NCBI GenBank assembly: GCA_964361185.1
Contig: CAYHZS010000031.1
Coordinates: 1 to 10,150, forward strand
Direction: 5' to 3'
Source of the DNA: JBAZYZ01 sp964361185
Lineage (GTDB): Bacteria > Patescibacteriota > Minisyncoccia > Phycocordibacterales > VMEP01
Length of the DNA stretch: 10,150 bases
In this document: positions 5,519 to 10,150 of the stretch, piece by piece
Layout: the number at the start of each line of letters is the position of its first letter
How positions within the stretch are numbered: position 1 is the stretch's first letter
Notes under the pieces: model-generated
What the model saw: only the letters and a program-made list of their open reading frames with translations
Told to the model about the DNA's origin: nothing
Database searches by the model: none
Translations under genes and position numbers: made by a program

Positions 5519-5620
5519 ATGAAAGAAAATAGAGGGAGTAAAGCTACTGTCGGTTTAAAATCTTATTCCAATAGCATGGCGGAGATTGCTATGGAGCAGG
5601 AACTTAAAATATTTTTATGA
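5519..5620 (+). CDS. Small 33-residue ORF coupled to gatB (possible leader peptide)
   Basis: The product is short and charged (MKENRGSKATVGLKSYSNSM, then AEIAMEQELKIFL). No family is recognised, and it does not look like GatC. Two things support its translation. Its ATG sits 8 nt after a consensus -10 box, the leaderless arrangement seen elsewhere in the window. Its TGA overlaps the gatB ATG as ATGA. gatB itself has no Shine-Dalgarno at a useful distance, so ribosomes finishing this ORF would be the natural source of gatB initiation. It may be a coupling leader rather than a functional protein. Confidence 0.5.
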   Translation: MKENRGSKATVGLKSYSNSMAEIAMEQELKIFL

Positions 5621-7059
5621 CTACTGAATACAAAACAACAATAGGCCTTGAGATTCACGCGGAGCTGAAAACTAGGACAAAGATGTTCTGTGATTGCCGG
5701 AATGAACCGGAAGAGAAAAAACCGAATATAAATATTTGCCCAGTCTGCATGGCGCATCCGGGCACACTGCCTGTAATAAACAAAGAGGCTGTCAAACACG
5801 TGGTTAAGGTTGGTTTGGCTTTGGGCGGTACAATAGCCGATTTCACCGAATTTGACCGCAAAAACTATTTTTATCCGGATATCCCCAAGGGTTACCAAAT
5901 CAGTCAGTATAAATATCCGATTGTGTCGGGAGGCAGTTTAAACGGGGTGGCCATTACGCGTGTTCATTTGGAAGAGGACACGGCGCGCTCAACGCACGAC
6001 AAGGGGGACTATACCTTGATTGATTTCAACCGTGCCGGCATACCTCTTATGGAATTGGTAACAGAACCGGTCGTGAGGACGGCCGAAGAAGCCTCCGCTT
6101 TCGCCAAGGAACTTCAGCTTCTACTAAGGTATCTTCGCGTGGGCGATGCCAATATGGAAAAAGGGGAAATGCGGGTTGAGGCAAACATTAGCATCCAACC
6201 CCGACGCCCTGAAGGGGTCGGGGAGCCGACCGAAGCGTCGGCTTTAGGTACAAAAGTCGAGGTAAAAAACCTAAATTCATTTAAAGTGGTGGAAAAGGCT
6301 ATTGCTTATGAAATAAAGCGCCAAATTGAAGTTTTGGAAGGGGGAGGCAAAGTAGCGCAGGAGACCCGCGGGTGGGATGAAGGCAAACAGGAGACTTTCT
6401 CACAGAGAGAAAAAGAGAGTTCCCATGATTACCGCTATTTTCCGGATCCGGACCTGCCAAAGCTCAAATTGTCGGAAATATCCGAATTTTCACCAGAAAT
6501 ACTCAACAAAGAGATGCCGGAACTCCCGTGGAACAAACGCAGTCGTTTGGTCAAAGATTACGGATTGAAGGGAGAAGCAGCGGAGCTTTTCGTTCAAAAC
6601 ACCGAACTTGGCGCGTTTTTTGAAAGCGTATCAGCCGGCAGAACCCCGGATTTTATAAAGCTTGCTTCAAACTACATAACGTCCGACCTCCTAGCGCTTC
6701 TTAAAGAGAAGACAGGGAATATTTTTTCCAACGTGGGTGGTTTTATAAAACTTATGGAAATGATTGTTTCCAGAAAGCTCTCTTCCCGAGGAGCCAAGGA
6801 TATACTTTTAATCATGCATTCAGAAGGAGGAGATCCGGAGGAAATAGCAGAATCGCGCGGACTTAAGCAGGAAAGCAATGAAGAAAAACTTAGAGAAATT
6901 GTTGAAAAAATAGTTTCCGAGAATTCAGAAGCTGTTGCTCAGTTTAAATCCGGCAAAGAATCCGCAATTCAATTTCTTGTAGGGCAGGGGATGAAGGAGG
7001 CGAAAGGTTCAGCGAATCCCCAAGTACTAAAAACTCTTTTTCTGGAAAAACTAAAATAA
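5617..7059 (+). CDS. gatB: Aspartyl/glutamyl-tRNA amidotransferase subunit B
   Basis: This 480-residue protein covers full-length GatB, which with GatA and GatC converts Glu-tRNA(Gln) or Asp-tRNA(Asn) to the amidated form. It opens with TTIGLEIHAEL and a zinc site (Cys25, Cys27, Cys41, Cys44). CPVCMAHPGTLPVIN, FDRKNYFYPDIPKGYQISQY, a LEEDTARSTH block and DFNRAGIPLMELVTEP follow. After the kinase-like cradle (KVEVKNLNSFK and RYFPDPDLP) it ends with a helical and YqeY-type tail containing IQFLVGQGMKEAKGSANP. Residues 195-209 sit in a GC-rich double hairpin and form a loop about nine residues longer than usual between ISIQP and LGTKVEVKN. gatA and gatC are not in the window. Translation is coupled to the upstream 33-codon ORF. 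It ends in a strong terminator shared with the opposing HTH gene. Confidence 0.97.
   Translation: MTTEYKTTIGLEIHAELKTRTKMFCDCRNEPEEKKPNINICPVCMAHPGTLPVINKEAVKHVVKVGLALGGTIADFTEFDRKNYFYPDIPKGYQISQYKYPIVSGGSLNGVAITRVHLEEDTARSTHDKGDYTLIDFNRAGIPLMELVTEPVVRTAEEASAFAKELQLLLRYLRVGDANMEKGEMRVEANISIQPRRPEGVGEPTEASALGTKVEVKNLNSFKVVEKAIAYEIKRQIEVLEGGGKVAQETRGWDEGKQETFSQREKESSHDYRYFPDPDLPKLKLSEISEFSPEILNKEMPELPWNKRSRLVKDYGLKGEAAELFVQNTELGAFFESVSAGRTPDFIKLASNYITSDLLALLKEKTGNIFSNVGGFIKLMEMIVSRKLSSRGAKDILLIMHSEGGDPEEIAESRGLKQESNEEKLREIVEKIVSENSEAVAQFKSGKESAIQFLVGQGMKEAKGSANPQVLKTLFLEKLK
6199..6243 (+). repeat. In-frame double-hairpin palindromic element inside gatB
   Basis: The first hairpin has stem CCCCGAC/GTCGGGG (6199-6205 with 6217-6223) plus CCC/GGG and a TGAA loop. 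The second has stem AGCCGAC/GTCGGCT (6224-6230 with 6237-6243) with loop CGAAGC. The two abut exactly. Together they span 45 nt, or 15 codons, encoding residues 195-209, without a frameshift or stop. Local GC is far above the surrounding gene. GatB homologues as I know them have only about five residues here between the conserved Pro and Leu-Gly-Thr. Confidence 0.7.
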
Positions 7060-7071
7060 GGAAATTTAGCT

Positions 7072-7113
7072 AAAAAATAACCTCTCTCGGTTAGCCGGGA
7101 GAGGTTATTTTTT
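7072..7113. terminator. Strong bidirectional intrinsic terminator between gatB and the HTH gene
   Basis: AAAAAATAACCTCTC (7072-7086) pairs perfectly with GAGAGGTTATTTTTT (7099-7113). Inside it CGG/CCG and one T-G pair extend the stem to a TTAG loop. An A-run on one side and a T-run on the other give a terminator for both strands. The T-run overlaps the stop codon of the minus-strand HTH gene. Confidence 0.92.
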
Positions 7114-7354
7114 ATTCGTCTTTTAAGTGTTTTACCTGGATTCTGTAAACTTTGTCTTTTGGAATTACTCTCGGTTTCTCTCCGAGCTTTTGGTAAAGTA
7201 GATCCAGGTCGTTTTTATCGTAGACCCGATAATTATTCATGGGGTGGCGCGTAGGGGAGAGCTTCCCCTTTTTGTCCCAATTGCGGAGAGTAAGGGGAGT
7301 AACCCCAAGGTATTCGGCTGCTTCTTTTATGGATAGATACTTCTTATCGGTCAT
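7112..7354 (-). CDS. Small MerR-like helix-turn-helix DNA-binding protein
   Basis: This is an 80-residue protein. Residues 7-30 form an HTH of the MerR/excisionase type (LSIKEAAEYLGVTPLTLRNW). A wing follows with the conserved pattern RHPMNNYRVYDKNDL (36-50), then a short basic tail. No effector-binding domain follows, so it is a stand-alone DNA-binding module, possibly dimerising through its C-terminus. An upstream in-frame ATG at 7393 would add 13 residues (MILYVLYSIQYSS) encoded by the repeat-rich promoter DNA. The ATG at 7354, 8 nt after a predicted -10 box, is preferred. It is divergent from lepB and shares a 113-nt region with several repeated TATACTCTATAC-like sites, which are likely binding sites for this protein. 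Confidence 0.85.
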   Translation of the reverse strand: MTDKKYLSIKEAAEYLGVTPLTLRNWDKKGKLSPTRHPMNNYRVYDKNDLDLLYQKLGEKPRVIPKDKVYRIQVKHLKDE

Positions 7355-7362
7355 AGATGAAT

Positions 7363-7393
7363 ATTGTATAGAGTATAGGACATAGAGTATCAA
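7363..7393 (-). promoter_or_regulatory. Predicted promoter of the HTH gene (leaderless)
   Basis: On the minus strand TTGATA (7393-7388, 5/6 to -35) precedes TATACAAT (7370-7363 within the repeat), giving either TATACA with a 16-nt spacer or TACAAT with a 19-nt spacer. The TACAAT box ends 8 nt before the ATG at 7354. The -10 region is part of a repeated operator-like sequence. Confidence 0.5.
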
Positions 7394-7439
7394 ATGAAAA
7401 GTGACTCAATTGTATTATAGTATTTTATACTCTATACAA
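7364..7439. repeat. Operator-like inverted repeats between the HTH gene and lepB
   Basis: TTGTATAGAGTATA (7364-7377) and TATACTCTATACAA (7426-7439) are perfect 14-nt inverted copies 48 nt apart. Degenerate copies lie nearby: CATAGAGTATC (7381-7391), ATATACTATAC (7441-7451) and TATACTTTATACAAT (7447-7461). Copies at 7363-7377 and 7447-7461 each include the -10 box of the gene they face. Such placement suggests coordinated regulation of the two genes by one protein, with the HTH product as the obvious candidate. Confidence 0.7.
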
Positions 7440-7461
7440 CATATACTATACTTTATACAAT
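7433..7461 (+). promoter_or_regulatory. Predicted promoter of lepB (leaderless)
   Basis: TACAAT (7456-7461, 5/6 to -10) lies 6 nt before the ATG at 7468, with TATACA (7433-7438, 4/6 to -35) 17 nt upstream. The -10 region is one of the TATACTCTATACAA-type repeats. No Shine-Dalgarno sequence is present. Confidence 0.5.
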
Positions 7462-7467
7462 AATACT

Positions 7468-7968
7468 ATGACCTTTCGACGAACCATAAAAATAGTCCTT
7501 GTTTGCCTAGTTGCTGCGATGGTTATACGCGTATTGATTATTGATACTTTTGTCGTGCGCGGAGATTCTATGAACCCAGTAATCAAAGATGGCAACTACG
7601 TAGTTGTTAACCGCTTGGCGTATGCCTTCAGCGAGCCTAAGCGTGGTGATATTATTGTAGTGCGTCCTCGCGATACTCTGCAAAAAATCGTCAAGCGTGT
7701 CATAGGCTTGCCTGGGGAAAGAATAGTTTTTGAAGGGAATAAAATAGTAATCAAGGAAAACCGCGAAGATACCGGAAAAGTCTTGCAGGAGGTCTATCTG
7801 GCTGGGGATACAACCAAGAACAATGAAGAGGTATTCTACGAGACAATCGATCCGTACGAGTATTATACGTTGGGTGACAACCGTGATGTAAGTGTTGACT
7901 CAAGACGCCTTGGTCCGGTGGATAAGTGGAGCATTAAGGGAAAAGTTATTTTTATATTTGATTTCTAA
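7468..7968 (+). CDS. lepB: Signal peptidase I
   Basis: This 166-residue membrane-anchored serine protease removes signal peptides from exported proteins. One N-terminal transmembrane helix (about residues 7-25, IKIVLVCLVAAMVIRVLII) anchors the catalytic domain outside the membrane. Box B is VRGDSMNPV with the catalytic Ser34. The general base lies in KRVIGLPGE, as Lys76. Boxes D and E include GDNRD (136-140) and SVDSR (142-146), followed by RLGPV. The protein is short, as in Gram-positive-type SipS enzymes, and lacks the large insertion of E. coli LepB. It is divergent from the MerR-like gene and shares operator-like repeats with it. The start is fixed by the hydrophobic anchor and the promoter position. 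Confidence 0.96.
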   Translation: MTFRRTIKIVLVCLVAAMVIRVLIIDTFVVRGDSMNPVIKDGNYVVVNRLAYAFSEPKRGDIIVVRPRDTLQKIVKRVIGLPGERIVFEGNKIVIKENREDTGKVLQEVYLAGDTTKNNEEVFYETIDPYEYYTLGDNRDVSVDSRRLGPVDKWSIKGKVIFIFDF

Positions 7969-8114
7969 GATACCTATATTCTTCAACGAAGTTTTAATTT
8001 AACCTTATCAATGTTTATTAATGAGTGTTAATAGTTATTAGTGTGTAAGAGACTTATTAAAAAATTTAAAATTTAGAGATAAATCGTCAAAATTATGTTG
8101 TTTAGTTAAAAATT

Positions 8115-8134
8115 CCGCTAAGCGCGGTTTTTTT
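8115..8134 (+). terminator. Probable intrinsic terminator downstream of lepB
   Basis: CCGC (8115-8118) pairs with GCGG (8124-8127) around a TAAGC loop, followed at once by a seven-T run (8128-8134). The stem is short, so the call is moderate. It lies about 150 nt after the lepB stop. Confidence 0.5.
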
Positions 8135-8250
8135 GCGTTAATTTTTTGTAAATTTAATTTTAAATTTTATATCTTAAAATTTGTTACTTATCCCCAGAAT
8201 TTTTGAAATATAAAAAATGATTGCGTGTTAAAATACATTGCAATAGAGCC

Positions 8251-8267
8251 CCGATACGACGTATCGG
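8251..8267 (+). promoter_or_regulatory. Hairpin immediately upstream of the surface-protein start codon
   Basis: CCGATAC and GTATCGG form a perfect 7-bp stem with a GAC loop, ending 7 nt before the ATG at 8275. No Shine-Dalgarno sequence is present. If transcription starts from the weak TAAAAT box (8229-8234), the hairpin would fill most of a leader of about 34 nt and could limit ribosome access or protect the mRNA 5' end. Confidence 0.5.
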
Positions 8268-8274
8268 ATACCCC

Positions 8275-10150
8275 ATGGACAATAATATAGAAGACAAAAA
8301 TAAATTTCATCGGACGCCTGGCGACCACGAATGGATTCCTCTTGCTCTCGCTGCTCGTCTCACTCCTTACAGTCCGGAATATTTAAGCCTTCTCGCCAGG
8401 AAAAAGAAACTTCCAGGTAAAAAAATTGATAACGTCTGGTACACCACCAAGGCGATCTTAGATGATTACATGCGTCGCCAGATGATAAGGACTCAAGTGC
8501 AAAATGGCACTTTTGATTCCAGCGAAATAAATACAGGAACCCAGAGATTTGTCGGAGTGGAGGGTGCGCGATTTATCCGCGACGAAGAAGAAGCGGATAA
8601 ACTTAAGGAGAAAACAATTAAAGAGTATAAATCCGTTGTTCCGCCCGCAATCAAAACGCAAACTGTTCAGCCGGCTTTATCCGACAAAGAAGACGAATCA
8701 AAATTAGTTCCTGATAAAAAAATTGATGCGTTCGCTTTTCCCCCGCGCATTACAGTTCCTGAAAAACCGGTAATACCGGCTCCCGACATAAGGCGAGAAT
8801 ATGCGACGCAAATTATAAGAGAAAAAATTGATAAGCTTTCTGATTCTGTTTCCGGTATTTCCAATAAGCTGGAAAGAGATCTTCCCTCACTCGGGCCAAA
8901 AAAAGAAAACGCACCATCGCCATTCTTGCCAGCGCTGAAGAAGAACTTGCCCCAAGTAGCAGAGCAAAGCTCGCTACGGGGCAAGCAATCAACGACCAAC
9001 GACCTGCAACAAATTACGGAGAATAAAATTGACCCGTTAAAACTTCCGCAGATAGAAAACTTAAGCGGACAAGCCCACCCCTTGCCGGCTGTTCCGATTC
9101 CATCGCCGTTCCTTTCACGCGCCGCCAAATTAAAATTGTCGCTTGCGGCCGGAGCTCTGCTTGTGGCGTTTCTTATTTTCCCGATCCCTGTCGTCTTCGG
9201 ACTTTTTGACATCAGTATTGAGGGCGTAAGAAATTGGATTAAGGATTCCCAGACCGTGCTCGGGTTTCGGCCCGGCACGCATGCCAATGAAATTCTCCTT
9301 TTGGATAAAAACGGCAATATTTCCATCAAAGGAAATATTCAGACAGACGGCCGACTAGAATCTTTTGCTCCGCAGGGTACGGCACCACTCACGGTTGTCT
9401 CTTCCACCACGGTCAGGAATTTAAGCGCGGAATTTCTGGACGGTATGAGCGCGGAGGATATTACGCAAGCGACGGCAAGCTTGGTAATAGAACAGCTCAA
9501 ATCTTCCGGCGCATTGGTTACGGGTTCTACTGGCAGGATAATAGAGCGCGTGATAAGCGCTCCTAGCCCAAGCGGGACAGTAGGAGTCACTCTTGATTTC
9601 ATGAACAAAAGGCTGAACGAAGTTGAAAATCATCTGAAATCGGAAATTTACCGCGCCACCACCCAGACCGGATATACCGGCAACGCCAATTTTGTCGCCA
9701 TCGCTCCCATGAATCGGATTGACAATTTGAGTGGAGCTACCATTACCGGCGCGACGATAAGCAATTCAACTTGGAATGGAGGCACGATAAATGGCAATAC
9801 GGGAACGTTTAACTCTCTTACGGTGTCGTCTTTCTCGGCAACCAGTCTTGCCGTGACGGGTTCAGGCACGTCCACATTTTCGGGAGATGTGGCGTTTGAT
9901 TCAAATGTTCTCTACATAGATTCAATCAACAACCGCGTGGGTATAGGCACCTCTTCTCCCTCGGACACTCTCTCTGTAAACGGTCCGCTTTACTTGGCAC
10001 AGGCGACGCCCGCGAATGTCGCTTCCCGATTGTACAATTTCGGCGGTTTGCTTTATTTCAACGGGCAGGCAGTTGGCACGGGCCTGGGAGGAGGCGGAAC
10101 TAGCAGTGACTGGGAGTTTTTCAATAATTCCGGTTCGCGCCTCGCGACCC
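8275..10150 (+). CDS. Large surface protein: HTH-like N-terminus, one TM helix, beta-rich fibre region (3' end outside window)
   Basis: The frame is open for at least 625 codons to the window edge. Residues about 19-66 (HEWIPLALAARLTPYSPEYL, then VWYTTKAILDDYM) resemble the HTH-like module found at the N-terminus of many CPR membrane proteins. Residues about 70-280 are charged, Pro-rich and partly coiled. One transmembrane helix spans about 286-311 (LKLSLAAGALLVAFLIFPIP). After it come Ser/Thr/Gly/Asn-rich segments typical of adhesins and tail-fibre-like proteins: NLSGATITGATISNSTWNGG (484-503), TFNSLTVSSFSATSLAVTGS and NNRVGIGTSSPSDTLSVNG (about 553-571). The topology suggests a cytoplasmic N-terminus and an exported filament, possibly for attachment to a host cell; that role is inference. 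Residues 224-237 are encoded by a palindromic insert. The start ATG at 8275 gives the full HTH-like module. Confidence 0.85.
   Translation, partial: MDNNIEDKNKFHRTPGDHEWIPLALAARLTPYSPEYLSLLARKKKLPGKKIDNVWYTTKAILDDYMRRQMIRTQVQNGTFDSSEINTGTQRFVGVEGARFIRDEEEADKLKEKTIKEYKSVVPPAIKTQTVQPALSDKEDESKLVPDKKIDAFAFPPRITVPEKPVIPAPDIRREYATQIIREKIDKLSDSVSGISNKLERDLPSLGPKKENAPSPFLPALKKNLPQVAEQSSLRGKQSTTNDLQQITENKIDPLKLPQIENLSGQAHPLPAVPIPSPFLSRAAKLKLSLAAGALLVAFLIFPIPVVFGLFDISIEGVRNWIKDSQTVLGFRPGTHANEILLLDKNGNISIKGNIQTDGRLESFAPQGTAPLTVVSSTTVRNLSAEFLDGMSAEDITQATASLVIEQLKSSGALVTGSTGRIIERVISAPSPSGTVGVTLDFMNKRLNEVENHLKSEIYRATTQTGYTGNANFVAIAPMNRIDNLSGATITGATISNSTWNGGTINGNTGTFNSLTVSSFSATSLAVTGSGTSTFSGDVAFDSNVLYIDSINNRVGIGTSSPSDTLSVNGPLYLAQATPANVASRLYNFGGLLYFNGQAVGTGLGGGGTSSDWEFFNNSGSRLAT
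8946..8985 (+). repeat. In-frame palindromic element inside the surface-protein gene
   Basis: CTTGCCCC (8946-8953) pairs with GGGGCAAG (8978-8985), GTAGC (8956-8960) with GCTAC (8973-8977) and GAGC (8962-8965) with GCTC (8969-8972) around an AAA loop. Only an AA and an A bulge interrupt the 17 base pairs. The 40-nt hairpin encodes NLPQVAEQSSLRGK in frame, within a low-complexity linker before the transmembrane helix. It is GC-rich compared with the neighbouring codons, which suggests insertion. Confidence 0.7.

Larger units (their letters stand above)
7969..8274 (+). other. AT-rich intergenic region between lepB and the surface-protein gene
   Basis: No credible ORF is seen in these 306 nt. 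From the left there are an AT-rich stretch without clear structure, a modest terminator at 8115-8134 and a very AT-rich stretch (8140-8220) with a lone TTATCCCCA (8188-8196), one base off a DnaA box. A weak -10-like TAAAAT (8229-8234) and a 7-bp hairpin (8251-8267) lie just before the next start codon. Confidence 0.6.

Noticed and set aside
7355..7393. Upstream start adding 13 residues to the HTH protein
   Set aside because: The extra residues are encoded by the operator repeats, and the ATG at 7354 sits correctly behind a -10 box.
8188..8196. DnaA-box-like TTATCCCCA in AT-rich DNA as a replication origin
   Set aside because: Only one near-match is seen, there is no cluster of boxes, and no dnaA, dnaN or rpmH lies nearby.
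8667..9329. 220-codon minus-strand ORF
   Set aside because: It lies wholly inside the plus-strand surface-protein frame, which has coherent domains. The minus frame is a shadow with no domain features.

Overview
The window looks like a chromosomal segment of a Candidate Phyla Radiation (Patescibacteria, Parcubacteria-like) bacterium. The evidence is short housekeeping proteins, very tight gene spacing, few clear Shine-Dalgarno sites and AT-rich intergenic DNA. An MerR-type mini-regulator, a Cas2-fold PaaX-like protein and a large surface protein with an HTH-like N-terminus are also typical of that group. TGA is used as a stop (for example at 2116-2118, 5293-5295 and 5618-5620), so the code is standard table 11 rather than the Gly-recoded code of Gracilibacteria/Absconditabacteria. 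The taxonomic call is inference.

Layout from left to right, mostly on the + strand. Positions 1-1847 hold the 3' end of secA followed by two different NUDIX hydrolases. Positions 1942-3517 form a membrane cluster: a two-helix LiaI/LiaF-like mini-protein, a two-helix coiled-coil protein, a YvlD/phage-holin-4 family protein and a DedA/VTT protein. obgE (3563-4537) follows, ending in a structured intergenic region with two related hairpin repeats. A Cas2-fold PaaX-like regulator (4738-5295) lies between two near-identical perfect palindromes (38 and 50 bp). The first palindrome covers its predicted -10 box and start site. Next come a 33-codon ORF coupled to gatB (5519-7059), a strong bidirectional terminator, and a divergent pair made of a small MerR-like HTH gene (minus) and lepB (plus). 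They share a promoter region full of TATACTCTATAC-type repeats. An AT-rich gap of about 300 bp precedes a large surface-protein gene that runs off the right edge (8275 to beyond 10150).

Three themes stand out. (1) Several genes have a good -10 box only 6-9 nt before the ATG, so they are probably transcribed as leaderless or nearly leaderless mRNAs. (2) Two protein genes, gatB and the surface-protein gene, carry in-frame GC-rich palindromes that look like inserted palindromic elements, comparable in concept to the Rickettsia palindromic elements. (3) The PaaX/Cas2-fold gene and its two flanking palindromes form the best candidate for an undescribed system, either an autoregulated operon switch or a small palindrome-bounded mobile unit. 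In broad function the window combines protein export (SecA, signal peptidase I), translation (GatB, Obg), nucleotide clean-up (NUDIX) and envelope proteins.
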